DNA of 64,000 nt from Pseudoalteromonas shioyasakiensis (lineage in GTDB: Bacteria; Pseudomonadota; Gammaproteobacteria; Enterobacterales; Alteromonadaceae): contig CP058414.1 in the NCBI GenBank assembly GCA_013391845.1, forward strand, positions 446,001 through 510,000. Direction: 5' to 3'. Of this stretch, positions 34,542 to 44,150 are shown in pieces; position 1 is the first letter of the stretch; every line of letters begins with the position of its first letter. The position numbers and the translations under genes are program-made. The notes beneath the pieces were generated by a model. That model made no database searches, was not told the DNA's origin, and worked only from the letters and a program-made list of their open reading frames with translations.

Positions 34542-36485
34542 TTATGACTCTGTCTTTGCTCGTCCATTCGCCTTGGCTTTGTATAGTAAGCCGTCACATT
34601 GTTTAATAATGCTGTCTATATTAGAAACCTGATTGATTTCGACAACACCTGCGGAAAAGCTAACATTTGTCGTAGAGTCCAATTCTTTCCAGCTATTAAT
34701 ACCTTCAAATTTTTCTCTAATGCCATCAACGAGCGTAACCGCTGTCTTTTTATCTAAGTTGTTTAATATTAATAAAAACTCTTCACCGCCATAACGACAA
34801 AATAAATCTGTTTCTCTAATACGTTCTGAAACTACGTTACTAAACCCTTTTAAAACTTCGTCACCGGCCAAGTGACCATAGGAGTCGTTTATTTGCTTAA
34901 AATGATCCAGATCCACTAGAACGAAACAGGTCGAGTTATTAACTTGCAGTGCCTTCTCGGCCAATTTGTACATTGCTCTTCTTGTTTTTGCACCAGTCAA
35001 TGTATCTGTTTCTGCTATTCTTTTTAAGGCCCTCTTATCACGCCAAAACATAAATGTAGCTGTCGCCAGCAAAGAAAATAATAGAATAAAAATGATGAGC
35101 TGTAGGTTAAGGTTTTCCTTCTTTAGTTCTGCCTTTTCCTGCATGGATAATTCATTTCTAAACTTTGCTATTTCAATATCCCTAGTTAAAGAATCAATCG
35201 GCGTAATGTTCCCTATCCCAAAATGTTCTGAGTTGTAATTTACCCTAGCAGATTGGTATAACTTACCAAAGTAAAACGCTTTATCATAATTACCATTTAA
35301 CTCATATAATCGTCTTAAGTTATGATAAATAGTTAAACTTACATCCCCCGGGTGATTACTGTTATTCATGAAAGAATTTGCCTGATCGGCATAGTCTTTA
35401 ACTATACGCTCAAATTCGACTTCTTTGCTTTCCTCTATTGCCGATGCTAGAGCTCTAGCAAGCTTTAAATACATAACTAATGATTCATTTGGTTGATTAC
35501 CAATGAGTTGTTCCATTTGTTTAGAAAGCTTTAAAATAGTTACCCCATCCTGCTGTTGATTTCGATGAGTTAATACAGAAATTTTCAACATCTTAGAAAT
35601 AAACAGTTCGATATCATTTTTATTGCGTTCAGCTCTTCTAATTGCTTCGTCACTTAATTTAAGCGCCTCGTCAAACCGACCCAGTTTATTAAGTGCATAA
35701 ATACTGGGATTGATGTATAGAGGTTTTTTTTCTTCTTCACTTAATAATGATAACAATACATTACCGTGCTCTAAAGCAGCCATATGCAGTTGCAAATCGT
35801 TATAAATGTCTGCAATCCAGTGATGAACACGGATTGATGACATTTGGGTTTCCATAGGCCTCAACGGATCGAATTTTCTCAAATAAGGTAAAGCATATTC
35901 ATATTCAGATAACGCTTTGAGCAATGAAATTTCTTCTATTTCTTCTCCTAAACGAGCACTAACAATTGCAATTGCATGCTTGTCTCCAAGTTCAATAATC
36001 TGCTGTTTCAAGTTTTGTAACTGTGGGATAGTGATGGCAACTCTTTTATTAGGAGTTGATTCGACATTAACACCATGAATATAAATGTAAAAACTTCTAT
36101 TCGCAGCGTATAACTCTGTATCAATAGATTGTAAATAAGCCCAGTTTTGCTCAGATAAATTATATTGGTTGATTGTTAAAGTTGAAGATAACAGGCCCCG
36201 AGAAGCAAGAGTTTCCCTAATTATCGTTTGAAATATTTTACCAAGTATAGAATCGTCCGCTAATAAGTTTGAATTCTCTATTTTTTCAATAAGTTCAACG
36301 CGTCCAGCCCCATTGACCTCTTCAATAACCTGCGATGCCAAATAAACAAGTTTGCTGTATTCCCCAGCAATTTGCTGCGGTGTTTGAGGTTGAGCTTTGC
36401 AATTCGCAAAGAATAGAGTTAGTGCAATATATGCCAACCAAATACTTATTTTTTTGATAACTTGCTGCTCCGAACGTTTAATCAT
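34542..36485 (-). CDS. Membrane diguanylate cyclase with periplasmic TPR-like sensor
   Basis: 647 residues. An N-terminal hydrophobic segment (about 12-28) exports a long helical region (about 35-455) with TPR-like repeats (ALNKLGRFDEALKLSDEAIRRAE, YELNGNYDKAFYFGKLYQSA). One membrane helix follows (LQLIIFILLFSLLATATFMF, about 458-478), then a GGDEF domain to the end. The active loop reads YGGEEF, with RETD five residues upstream, which is an intact inhibitory RxxD site. It should make c-di-GMP in response to a periplasmic signal and be product-inhibited. Expressed alone; the signal is unknown. Confidence 0.92.
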   Translation of the reverse strand: MIKRSEQQVIKKISIWLAYIALTLFFANCKAQPQTPQQIAGEYSKLVYLASQVIEEVNGAGRVELIEKIENSNLLADDSILGKIFQTIIRETLASRGLLSSTLTINQYNLSEQNWAYLQSIDTELYAANRSFYIYIHGVNVESTPNKRVAITIPQLQNLKQQIIELGDKHAIAIVSARLGEEIEEISLLKALSEYEYALPYLRKFDPLRPMETQMSSIRVHHWIADIYNDLQLHMAALEHGNVLLSLLSEEEKKPLYINPSIYALNKLGRFDEALKLSDEAIRRAERNKNDIELFISKMLKISVLTHRNQQQDGVTILKLSKQMEQLIGNQPNESLVMYLKLARALASAIEESKEVEFERIVKDYADQANSFMNNSNHPGDVSLTIYHNLRRLYELNGNYDKAFYFGKLYQSARVNYNSEHFGIGNITPIDSLTRDIEIAKFRNELSMQEKAELKKENLNLQLIIFILLFSLLATATFMFWRDKRALKRIAETDTLTGAKTRRAMYKLAEKALQVNNSTCFVLVDLDHFKQINDSYGHLAGDEVLKGFSNVVSERIRETDLFCRYGGEEFLLILNNLDKKTAVTLVDGIREKFEGINSWKELDSTTNVSFSAGVVEINQVSNIDSIIKQCDGLLYKAKANGRAKTES

Positions 36486-37069
36486 TTCAATTAAAACTTA
36501 TAACAATATCATTAAGCTATATAATATAAAACCACATAAAATCCCCCTTATTACTTATCAACCTTGTGATAAAAACAAGTTAACAATAAGGGTAGTAGAT
36601 TGTACTCTGAGGGGTGGGAAGTCCACTTGTTCAAATAAAAATGGCTGCCTTAATATTTGAAATTCAATTTTTTGGACTTCATCTAATGTTATTGGGCATC
36701 TTTAACTATAGCATCATCACGCTTTTTATATTTTCAATATTCAGCTTTATTGGACTCTTCGTTATGTGAATCGTTAAACTTAAACTGCGTGCGCAACCAG
36801 AAATCGAATGGCATGGTAAGCCAGCAGCTTTAGCTGCTGCCATATTTTAGATAAACCATCTTCCAAAAGACAAAAGACAATTTAGGGCTGTTTATGACTT
36901 TCCTACAAAGAAACAAGGTAAGTCTGGAGGTGTGGGAGAGGTATACGAATACTAAATATCATTAAAGTAATAAAACGGCCATGAAATTGGCCGTTTTAAT
37001 ATATTTCAAACTTTGTTCTGTAGTTTCCAACTTTATTTAGAATCCACAGCCGGCTCTTTATACTTTAAC
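36486..37069. other. 584-base gene-poor stretch before glmS end
   Basis: No complete gene. A perfect hairpin CAGCAGCT/AGCTGCTG lies at 36822-36839. From about 36847 to 36955 one frame is open and ends KKQGKSGGVGEVYEY-stop with coding-like composition but no start, so it could be the tail of a lost gene. The glmS terminator is at 36972-36997. Confidence 0.45.
36972..36997. terminator. Terminator downstream of glmS
   Basis: 10-bp perfect stem AAAACGGCCA / TGGCCGTTTT with a 6-base loop, about 75 bases past the glmS stop. T-runs exist on both sides. Confidence 0.85.
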
Positions 37070-38890
37070 TTACTCAACCGTAACCGATTTTGCTAGGTTT
37101 CGAGGTTGGTCTACGTCGGTGCCTTTAATCACCGCAACGTAGTAAGAAAGTAACTGCAACGGAATTGTATATACAACTGGGGCAATCACGTCATCGACAT
37201 GATTTACGTTGATTACACGCATCGTTTCGTCAGAATTGAACGCTGAGTCTTTGTCTGCGAATACATAAATAATACCGCCACGAGCACGTACTTCTTCTAC
37301 GTTTGATTTAAGCTTTTCAAGTAGTTCGTTGTTTGGTGCCACAACAATGATTGGCATGTCGGCATCAATCAACGCAAGAGGACCATGCTTAAGCTCACCC
37401 GCTGCGTATGCTTCGGCGTGAATGTATGAAATCTCTTTCAGCTTAAGCGCACCTTCCATCGCAATTGGGTATTGTGAGCCACGACCTAAGAACAATGAAT
37501 GGTGCTTGTCAGCAAATTCTTCAGCTAAATCTTCAATCCCTTCAGCAAGTAGTAATGCTTCTTCTAACTTGTTAGGAAGTGTTTTAATTGCATTCACAAT
37601 CGCACTTTGATCTAGGCCTTTTTCTTGGGCAATAGATGCCGTTAGCATTAATAAGCCAACAAGTTGTGTGGTGAAAGCTTTAGTTGATGCAACACCAATT
37701 TCAGCACCTGCTTTTGTCATAAAGGCTAAATCAGATTCACGTACTAACGATGAACCCGGTACGTTACAAATGGTCATTGACGCCATGTAACCTTGCTGTT
37801 TTGCGAGACGAAGTGCAGCAAGCGTATCGGCTGTTTCACCAGACTGTGAAATTGTCACAAGTAAGCTGTTTTCATGTACAAATGATTCACGGTAACGGAA
37901 CTCAGAAGCAATCTCGACATTACAGCTTACGCCTGCAAACTGCTCAAGCCAGTAACGAGCAACCATGCCCGAGTGATATGATGTACCACAGGCAATAATT
38001 TGTACGTGTTTTACGTCTTTAAAGATTTGCTGAGCACTATCGCCGAAGGCATCAATCGCTACAGTATCATTAACTAGGCGGCCATCAAGCGTGTTACGTA
38101 CAGCAAGTGGCTGCTCGTAAATTTCTTTCAGCATGTAGTGACGATATTCGCCTTTACCTGATGCATCTTGCGTAATGTTTGATTCAATCACTTCGCGCTC
38201 TACTGCGTCGCCGTTTGCATCAAAAATTTCAACACTGTCGCGAGTAATACGAGCAACATCACCTTCTTCAAGGTAAATAAAGCTACGTGTAACAGGTAAT
38301 AGAGCAAGTTGATCAGAGGCAATAAAGTTTTCGCCAAGACCCAAACCAATCACCAATGGGCTACCAGAGCGCGCTACGATGATTTCGTTGTCGTTCGCTT
38401 TATCAAAAACAACGGTACCAAATGCACCTTCAAACTGCTTAACTGCAGCTTGTACTGCTGCTAAAAGCGTATCGTGCTGTTGGCGAAGTTGGTGAATAAG
38501 GTGCACCATAACTTCAGTGTCAGTTTCTGATAAAAACTCATAACCGTCGCCTTTAAGCGCATCACGTAGACTGGCATGGTTTTCGATAATACCGTTATGA
38601 ACTAGGGCAATTTCGCTGTTCGAAACATGTGGGTGAGCATTCGCTTCAGTTACGCCACCATGAGTTGCCCAGCGTGTATGTGCGATACCTGTAGTACCAT
38701 TTACTGCTGCATCATTCAGTGCCGCTTCAAGATTAGCAACCTTACCCACTGACTTTACAGTGTTTAGCTCAGTACCTTTAAGTAAAGCCACACCAGCCGA
38801 ATCATAGCCACGGTATTCAAGACGCTTTAGGCCTTCAACAAGTATTTTGTTTACTGGGCGTTCTGCAACAGCCCCAACGATTCCACACAT
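37070..38890 (-). CDS. glmS: Glutamine-fructose-6-phosphate aminotransferase (isomerising)
   Basis: 606 residues from the ATG at 38890; AGGAG precedes it, and it places the catalytic Cys at position 2 (M-CGIVGAV), as required. An upstream in-frame start at 38914 would block that Cys. Glutaminase domain 1-220 ([21 protein letters not shown]), then two SIS domains ([34 protein letters not shown]) and the C-terminal [13 protein letters not shown]. It makes glucosamine 6-phosphate for cell-wall sugars. The leader has a CCAAAG/CTTTGG stem (about 38919-38937) and is preceded by a DeoR-family gene. No glmS ribozyme is apparent. Confidence 0.97.
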   Translation of the reverse strand: MCGIVGAVAERPVNKILVEGLKRLEYRGYDSAGVALLKGTELNTVKSVGKVANLEAALNDAAVNGTTGIAHTRWATHGGVTEANAHPHVSNSEIALVHNGIIENHASLRDALKGDGYEFLSETDTEVMVHLIHQLRQQHDTLLAAVQAAVKQFEGAFGTVVFDKANDNEIIVARSGSPLVIGLGLGENFIASDQLALLPVTRSFIYLEEGDVARITRDSVEIFDANGDAVEREVIESNITQDASGKGEYRHYMLKEIYEQPLAVRNTLDGRLVNDTVAIDAFGDSAQQIFKDVKHVQIIACGTSYHSGMVARYWLEQFAGVSCNVEIASEFRYRESFVHENSLLVTISQSGETADTLAALRLAKQQGYMASMTICNVPGSSLVRESDLAFMTKAGAEIGVASTKAFTTQLVGLLMLTASIAQEKGLDQSAIVNAIKTLPNKLEEALLLAEGIEDLAEEFADKHHSLFLGRGSQYPIAMEGALKLKEISYIHAEAYAAGELKHGPLALIDADMPIIVVAPNNELLEKLKSNVEEVRARGGIIYVFADKDSAFNSDETMRVINVNHVDDVIAPVVYTIPLQLLSYYVAVIKGTDVDQPRNLAKSVTVE

Positions 38891-38955
38891 AATTTCTCCT
38901 TTTGCACATGCCAAAGCGTTTTACTTTGGGCGGTATGTGTTTTCATAAATTTAAT

Positions 38956-38982
38956 GTAATAAGGTGTTGTCGGTCTTATTAC
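38956..38982. promoter_or_regulatory. Inverted repeat between deoR-type gene and glmS
   Basis: Perfect 8-bp arms GTAATAAG (38956-38963) and CTTATTAC (38975-38982) with an 11-base spacer, directly after the regulator stop and upstream of glmS. AT-rich, so more likely an operator or weak terminator than a strong terminator. Confidence 0.4.
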
Positions 38983-38985
38983 GGG

Positions 38986-39756
38986 TTATTCAATTTCTGC
39001 ACAGATCAGCTGTACTCCACATGCTGTTATCGCCTCACGCTTATCTGCGCTTAGATTGTTGTCTGTGATAACAGTGGTAACACGCTGCCAAGGCAGTTCT
39101 AAATTAGGTATTCTTCGGCCAATTTTTTCTGACTCTACCAGCACCACTACCTCTCGGGCAGCTTCAGCCATCACTTGGCTAAGCCCCACTAATTCATTGA
39201 AGGTTGTGGTACCTCTATCAATATCAATGCCATCGGCACCAATAAAGAGTTGGTCAAAGTCGTAAGAGCGTAGAACATTCTCCGCAACTTGGCCTTGAAA
39301 CGATTCTGAATGCGGATCCCAGGTTCCCCCAGTCATCAATAATGTTGGCTCATTTTCTAATGAAAGTAGTCGGTTAGCGACATTAATAGCATTGGTCATC
39401 ACCACTAAACCGCGTTTACTCGCAAGCTCTGGGATCATCGCCGCGGTAGTGCGACCGCTATCAATTATGATGCGGTTATGATCTTTAATCAGCTTTGCAG
39501 CGGCCTGTGCGATTGCCATTTTGCGAAGCGAGTCGCTTTTCTCATTGCTATTTGCAACGATTTCTTGCGGTAGTGCAATAGCACCACCGTATCGGCGCAG
39601 TAATAAGCCACTTTTTTCAAGTGCTGTCAGATCTTTACGAATGGTCACTTCAGAAGTTTGAAACTGCTCAGCTAACGCTTCAACAGCAACTTCACCAAGT
39701 TCATTCACTTGGCTTAAGATTGTATGGCGACGTTGTTGAGTGTTTCGTTTTGTCAT
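38986..39756 (-). CDS. DeoR-family sugar-phosphate regulator, probable regulator of glmS
   Basis: 256 residues. N-terminal DeoR helix-turn-helix (RRHTILSQVNELGEVAVEALAEQFQTSEVTIRKDL) and a DeoRC sugar-phosphate-sensing domain with IIDSGRTTAAMIPEL, VMTNAINVANRLL, LMTGG and the FIGADGID motif. It lies 95 bases upstream of glmS on the same strand. In Alteromonadales such a gene beside glmS is thought to control amino-sugar synthesis, so the likely effector is a hexosamine phosphate. TTTCGTTT-type sequences upstream suggest autoregulation. Confidence 0.88.
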   Translation of the reverse strand: MTKRNTQQRRHTILSQVNELGEVAVEALAEQFQTSEVTIRKDLTALEKSGLLLRRYGGAIALPQEIVANSNEKSDSLRKMAIAQAAAKLIKDHNRIIIDSGRTTAAMIPELASKRGLVVMTNAINVANRLLSLENEPTLLMTGGTWDPHSESFQGQVAENVLRSYDFDQLFIGADGIDIDRGTTTFNELVGLSQVMAEAAREVVVLVESEKIGRRIPNLELPWQRVTTVITDNNLSADKREAITACGVQLICAEIE

Positions 39757-39773
39757 TTATATGATCACATAAG

Positions 39774-39809
39774 TTTCGTTTCGAAAGTTTTTGGATTTTA
39801 AACGAAACA
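39774..39809. promoter_or_regulatory. Candidate operator of the DeoR-family regulator
   Basis: TTTCGTTTCGAAA (39774-39786) and, inverted, AAACGAAACAA near 39800-39810, just upstream of the regulator gene. Repeated TTTCGTTT elements are typical of DeoR/AgaR-type operators; a further copy lies in the first codons of the gene (39743-39750). Confidence 0.45.
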
Positions 39810-39876
39810 ATATAAATGGCAAGTCAATGTTTTGAGAACACACCTTATTAAGATATGTGGCCTATAGAGCCATTGA

Positions 39877-41910
39877 TTAAATGCTTAAAGAAACTATTTC
39901 TGTAGATTGCTTTCCTAACCTTTTAATAATAATTAAATTATTTATCTTATCCACATAGAAATAAGGCCAAACTTCATTAAATGGAAACTCCTGTGTTAAC
40001 AGAGTGCTGCCATCAACATCTTTTATATTCATTTCATAGAAAGTTGTATTGCCAATAAGGTTATAATTACTCCATAACACTCTATCTTCAACAATAGCCC
40101 AGTTTACAATTGCATCGTTAGGCAGCGTTATCGGTAAGGCCGTAAAGCTATTATTATAAGCATCAAATCGAGATAAATTCCCCCACTCGTCACCCACTAT
40201 GTACCCTCCTTCAAATTCGCGAATATAACGATAACCTTTAAAAAGGAGCGTATTCGTTCTATCTGCCATAGTCTGTTCAAAAATCTGCCACTCCCCATCT
40301 GTTTTGATAGAATAGAGGATAGAGTCTTCATTATCGGAAAAGCTGACATCCCCGATCAATTCATCTGTTTTCGATACGTAATTCAATGTATTCGTTATGA
40401 CATTGAATATAGCGGTTCGGTTATGATGCTTGAGTAATACATATTGTCCAGATTTTGAAGGACTGATCAATTTAAGTGGCTGCTCGGTTTGAAATAATTC
40501 AACTTTACTTGCAGAGTTATGCTTTTCATGTAGAGTTAAATAATTAACTTTATTGCGTTTTTCTATCACCCACACTTTATTGCCTAAAGAGTGATAGGTG
40601 GTAATACGCCCCTGTTCAGTGTTATTACTTTGTATCACTTCTGTGGTTTTAAATACCTCCATAGGAAGCTTTTTTTCAATAAAAGTATTAAGTCTTTCGC
40701 GAGTTTTAATCGCCAATAAAGTATGTGGGTCAAGTACGTTTAGAGCTGTAACAGTGGTATTCATAACCACTTCTGTATTGCCTGTTTTAATATTTAACTT
40801 TATCAGTTGTTTCTTATCAGCAAAAACAAGGTGCTCATCATTAAGCCATTGCAAGCTGTAAATCACATCATGATGATCATAATTAAAAAGCGTGTTGCCG
40901 GTTTCAGGATCAAGAATACGTATGTTATTACGTTTACTGTCTAAAAATACTCTAAGCACAGCAACTTTACTCATATCAGGTGAAATATCAGCATATGAGT
41001 CATACACCCCTTTTTGAGCCACAGATGTCACTTCTTCTATAAGGCCGCCTACTCTATTTAACTTATAAAGAAGCATGCTACCGTGAGGTTGCTTTTGCCC
41101 TGTAAAAAAAAGGCTATTATCATTTTTATTAAAAAATACACTGGTAATAAAATGAAAATCGGAAACTAACACCTCTACGTTATTCGCTGGGTTTATTAGA
41201 GATACCCTCTTAATTTTTGCAGAGCCAACATCATTATCCGAAAAGTATAAATATCGATCATTATTTGAAAATGCTAATCCAATAGGCAAGGTTGCAGTGT
41301 CTGTGAGAGGTTTAATTGACTGATTATCTAGATTTTTCAAGTAAATTTGATAATTACTCTCGTGACTTAATCGATTGCTAAAAGCGATGTACTTACCATT
41401 ATTCGATACGCCAAGTGATCGCTTTTCAGAAGTAATAGTGTCAATAACTGTCAGGGGATCGTCATGGTTTTTTTTAGGTAGAAAATATACAAACAGAGCG
41501 CAAATAAATGCTATCGAAAAGGTTGCTAATATAAGGTTATATTTTTTTCTTTGACTAGTTGGGATGTGTGTATTCGAAGGTTGCTCTGTTTCTATAGAGG
41601 ACACTTCTTCAATAGTGCAAATAAGCTTATAGCCCCGTTTCGGAAGAGACTGAAGAAAAGTAGGTTCTTTGTGATCATCACCTAATACACTACGGATTTT
41701 ACTAATAACTCGTCTAACAGCAGCATCAGAAACACAACGATCTTGCCATAGGTTTTGGTGTAAATCAGCCATTGAAATGTAACGGTCGTTATGCTCAATA
41801 AAATACATTAAAACAGCAAATACCTTTGGCTCTAATATAATTGACTGTTCATCAACCAGAAGAGACATCTCTTCTGTATTTAAATAGCACTTTCCAATCC
41901 GAATAAGCAT
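39877..41910 (-). CDS. CadC/ToxR-like membrane regulator with periplasmic PD40 propeller
   Basis: 677 residues. Residues 1-100 are an OmpR/PhoB-type winged helix (ILEPKVFAVLMYFIEHNDRYISMADLHQNLW, SDAAVRRVISKIRSVLGDD, LPKRGYKLI). After a linker comes one membrane helix (about 128-148, ILATFSIAFICALFVYFL). The remainder looks like TolB/PD40 beta-propeller repeats (LGVSNNGKYIAFSNR, FSNNDRYLYFSDND, ISPDMSKVAVLR) in the periplasm. It is divergent from the exporter operon at 42191 with an 11-base-period direct repeat between them, so it probably controls that operon directly from the membrane. The signal is unknown. Confidence 0.85.
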   Translation of the reverse strand: MLIRIGKCYLNTEEMSLLVDEQSIILEPKVFAVLMYFIEHNDRYISMADLHQNLWQDRCVSDAAVRRVISKIRSVLGDDHKEPTFLQSLPKRGYKLICTIEEVSSIETEQPSNTHIPTSQRKKYNLILATFSIAFICALFVYFLPKKNHDDPLTVIDTITSEKRSLGVSNNGKYIAFSNRLSHESNYQIYLKNLDNQSIKPLTDTATLPIGLAFSNNDRYLYFSDNDVGSAKIKRVSLINPANNVEVLVSDFHFITSVFFNKNDNSLFFTGQKQPHGSMLLYKLNRVGGLIEEVTSVAQKGVYDSYADISPDMSKVAVLRVFLDSKRNNIRILDPETGNTLFNYDHHDVIYSLQWLNDEHLVFADKKQLIKLNIKTGNTEVVMNTTVTALNVLDPHTLLAIKTRERLNTFIEKKLPMEVFKTTEVIQSNNTEQGRITTYHSLGNKVWVIEKRNKVNYLTLHEKHNSASKVELFQTEQPLKLISPSKSGQYVLLKHHNRTAIFNVITNTLNYVSKTDELIGDVSFSDNEDSILYSIKTDGEWQIFEQTMADRTNTLLFKGYRYIREFEGGYIVGDEWGNLSRFDAYNNSFTALPITLPNDAIVNWAIVEDRVLWSNYNLIGNTTFYEMNIKDVDGSTLLTQEFPFNEVWPYFYVDKINNLIIIKRLGKQSTEIVSLSI

Positions 41911-42013
41911 ACAACTGAGTCACTCATCTACCTTAATGATCCCTCTACAAAATATTGTACTTTACTATTAACTAGGTTACTACAAACAATATAAACACTT
42001 GATAAATAAAAAA

Positions 42014-42032
42014 GTTACAGTTTAGTCACAGT
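42014..42032. promoter_or_regulatory. Candidate binding site for the CadC-like regulator
   Basis: Direct repeat GTTACAGT (42014-42021) and GTCACAGT (42025-42032) with an 11-base period, the spacing used by PhoB/OmpR-type winged-helix dimers. It lies between the regulator and the exporter operon. A partial third copy (GTTACTAC) is at 41976. Confidence 0.45.
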
Positions 42033-42190
42033 AAAATCAGAGGAAGATTATTGGTTTCATGATTACCTTTACGTATTTTACCTTCTCGACTTCAAGCCTT
42101 TTGCCACAGCATTAGTAAGTTAAAAATATTTATATTGATAAAACGTGCATTGATAGCAGAGAAATGATCACATGAGGAAGGAAAAAAATA

Positions 42191-43417
42191 ATGAAACTCA
42201 CATCTAAACTTGTTTATCAGGGGTTAATTGGTTTGTCAGCCATTATGCTTTTATCTGGTTGGCGGTTAGGGTTTGCAGATAATGCAGAAGTGCTCTCTCT
42301 TGAATCTGTAACGATGGCAAAAGTAGAGCGAGGTGACTTTTCTATTAAAGTTGAAGGTTATGGTTCTCTTCAATCAATTAATAAAAGACTGCTCACAGCC
42401 ACCAGCAATGCTGTTGTCGACGAAATAAAGCTAAAAGCAGGGGCCGTTGTAGAGCCTGATACAGTTATCCTGACATTAAACAACCCTGAGCTTGAGAGTA
42501 AGCTTCGTCTAGCTTTAGCAAAGCTCAAAAATGCAAAGACACAGAAACGTCAAACTTTGTTAGTGCAACAACGGGAGCTGTTAAACAATGAATCAAGTAT
42601 CTCTGAGTTAAAAGCACAAGCAGAAATTGCCATGCTCCAAGTAGAAGCCGAACGCTCTTTAGCTAAGTCGGGAATAGTCTCTGGGATTAGTGCTAAAAAA
42701 AATGAATTGGAAGCGAAGCAGTTACTTAAACGCATCAGCCTCGAAGAATCAAAATTAGACAAGCTCACTGAAATGCAAAAAGAAGCACTTTCAATTCAAG
42801 ATGATCTTATTTCTCAAGCAGAAGATGAGTTCAACGTCGCAAAACTTATGGTCGAGCAATTATCTGTAAAAGCAGGAATGAAAGGGGTCATCCAGCGCCT
42901 TCCTCTCAGTTTAGGACAAAGTGTAACAGCAGGCTCTGAGCTTGCACTCATTGGCAGCCTATCGCCATTAGTTGGGGAAATAAAAGTTCCGCAAATTCAA
43001 GCGCACTTAATTCAAATGGGCATGAAAGCTGACATTACAACACTCAATGAGCAGGTGCATGGACGAGTCGTTCGTGTTGACCCTGTTATCAATGATGGTG
43101 CTGTACAGGTTGATATTGAACTTGAAGCAATTGAGCATGGCAGCATGAAACCAATGCAACAGGTTGATGCAACCATCTACGCTGACGTACAAAAAGATAT
43201 GAATTACATAAAACAACCCAGTGATGCTAAAGAGGGAGCCTATGGTTCACTATTCAAGCTAACGAGTGATAACAGGGCTGTTAGAGTTGATGTGCAATAT
43301 GGCAAAACATCAGGACAGCTAATTCAAGTGTTATCAGGCTTAGAGCCTGGCGAGCAAGTTATTATTTCCACCTTAGATATTCCTGCTGAAACAAAAATGA
43401 TAAAAATAGAGAGCTAG
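42191..43417 (+). CDS. HlyD/MacA-like periplasmic adaptor
   Basis: 408 residues. One N-terminal membrane or signal segment (about 8-25), then a barrel-sandwich/lipoyl half (GYGSLQSINKRLLTATSNAVVDEIKLKAGAVVEPDTVILTL), a long coiled-coil hairpin (about 95-225) and the returning lipoyl and beta-barrel parts (GMKGVIQRLPLSLGQSVTAGSELALIG). This is the adaptor of a MacA-type tripartite exporter linking an inner-membrane ABC permease to an outer-membrane channel; no TolC gene is in the window. GAGGAAGG precedes the ATG, and the ATPase gene follows after 4 bases. Confidence 0.9.
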   Translation: MKLTSKLVYQGLIGLSAIMLLSGWRLGFADNAEVLSLESVTMAKVERGDFSIKVEGYGSLQSINKRLLTATSNAVVDEIKLKAGAVVEPDTVILTLNNPELESKLRLALAKLKNAKTQKRQTLLVQQRELLNNESSISELKAQAEIAMLQVEAERSLAKSGIVSGISAKKNELEAKQLLKRISLEESKLDKLTEMQKEALSIQDDLISQAEDEFNVAKLMVEQLSVKAGMKGVIQRLPLSLGQSVTAGSELALIGSLSPLVGEIKVPQIQAHLIQMGMKADITTLNEQVHGRVVRVDPVINDGAVQVDIELEAIEHGSMKPMQQVDATIYADVQKDMNYIKQPSDAKEGAYGSLFKLTSDNRAVRVDVQYGKTSGQLIQVLSGLEPGEQVIISTLDIPAETKMIKIES

Positions 43418-43421
43418 AAGT

Positions 43422-44150
43422 ATGAACACTGAAATTTTAAGGGTTAATAACTTAACTAAGTCCTTTACCAATGGCGATCAAGTTAGTCAAATTTTAAAAG
43501 GAATTAGCTTCACTGTTTATGATGGCGAATTTATTTCTATTTCAGGCCCATCAGGGTGCGGAAAATCAACTCTGCTGAATATTATGGGATTACTCGACAC
43601 CCCACAAAGCGGTGAATATTACATCGACGGCTTACTGGTTTCTGATATGGACTCAACGCAGCGCTCTAAAGTTCGTGGAAACAGAATCGGCTTTGTATTT
43701 CAATCTTTTAATCTAATAGATGAAATGACCATCTTAGAAAATGTAGCACTGCCTTTAAAATACAGAGGGGATTCGCTTTCAACGCGCCATGCACGAGCTT
43801 TAGATTGCTTAGAAAAAGTAGGCCTTGCAGATAAAACTGATTTATACCCTAACCAAATATCAGGGGGTCAACAGCAACGCGTTTCCATTGCTCGCGCTTT
43901 AGCTGGTGATTCAGGAATTATGCTTGTCGATGAACCAACAGGTAACTTAGATTCTAAAAACGGTGATGCCATCATGGCATTGATCAAAGACCTTAATCAG
44001 CAAGGCACAACTATCGTTTTAGTGACCCATGACCCGCGTTATGCCAACATGGCATCTCGTAATATTCAATTAAAAGATGGCTCTGTAATAGCTGAAAATG
44101 ATGATATCAATACGCCAATAGAGGCAAATCGAGTTGCTCAGCCATGTTAA
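43422..44150 (+). CDS. ABC transporter ATP-binding protein (MacB/LolD-like)
   Basis: 242 residues. Walker [10 protein letters not shown] (about 41-49), Q-loop [11 protein letters not shown], signature ISGGQQQR, Walker [14 protein letters not shown] and switch His in VLVTHD. This matches the LolD/MacB-type subfamily of ATPases that pair with FtsX-like permeases and drive the transporter by mechanotransmission. Second gene of the operon, overlapping the permease gene by 7 bases. Confidence 0.95.
   Translation: MNTEILRVNNLTKSFTNGDQVSQILKGISFTVYDGEFISISGPSGCGKSTLLNIMGLLDTPQSGEYYIDGLLVSDMDSTQRSKVRGNRIGFVFQSFNLIDEMTILENVALPLKYRGDSLSTRHARALDCLEKVGLADKTDLYPNQISGGQQQRVSIARALAGDSGIMLVDEPTGNLDSKNGDAIMALIKDLNQQGTTIVLVTHDPRYANMASRNIQLKDGSVIAENDDINTPIEANRVAQPC

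Noticed and set aside
36397..36660. 87-codon frame over the start of the cyclase gene and its upstream region
   Set aside because: Low-complexity translation antisense to a real gene; no homologous look.
38891..38985. glmS ribozyme or riboswitch in the glmS leader
   Set aside because: The leader is short, lacks the ribozyme's conserved core, and this element belongs to Firmicutes and relatives; only simple stems are visible.
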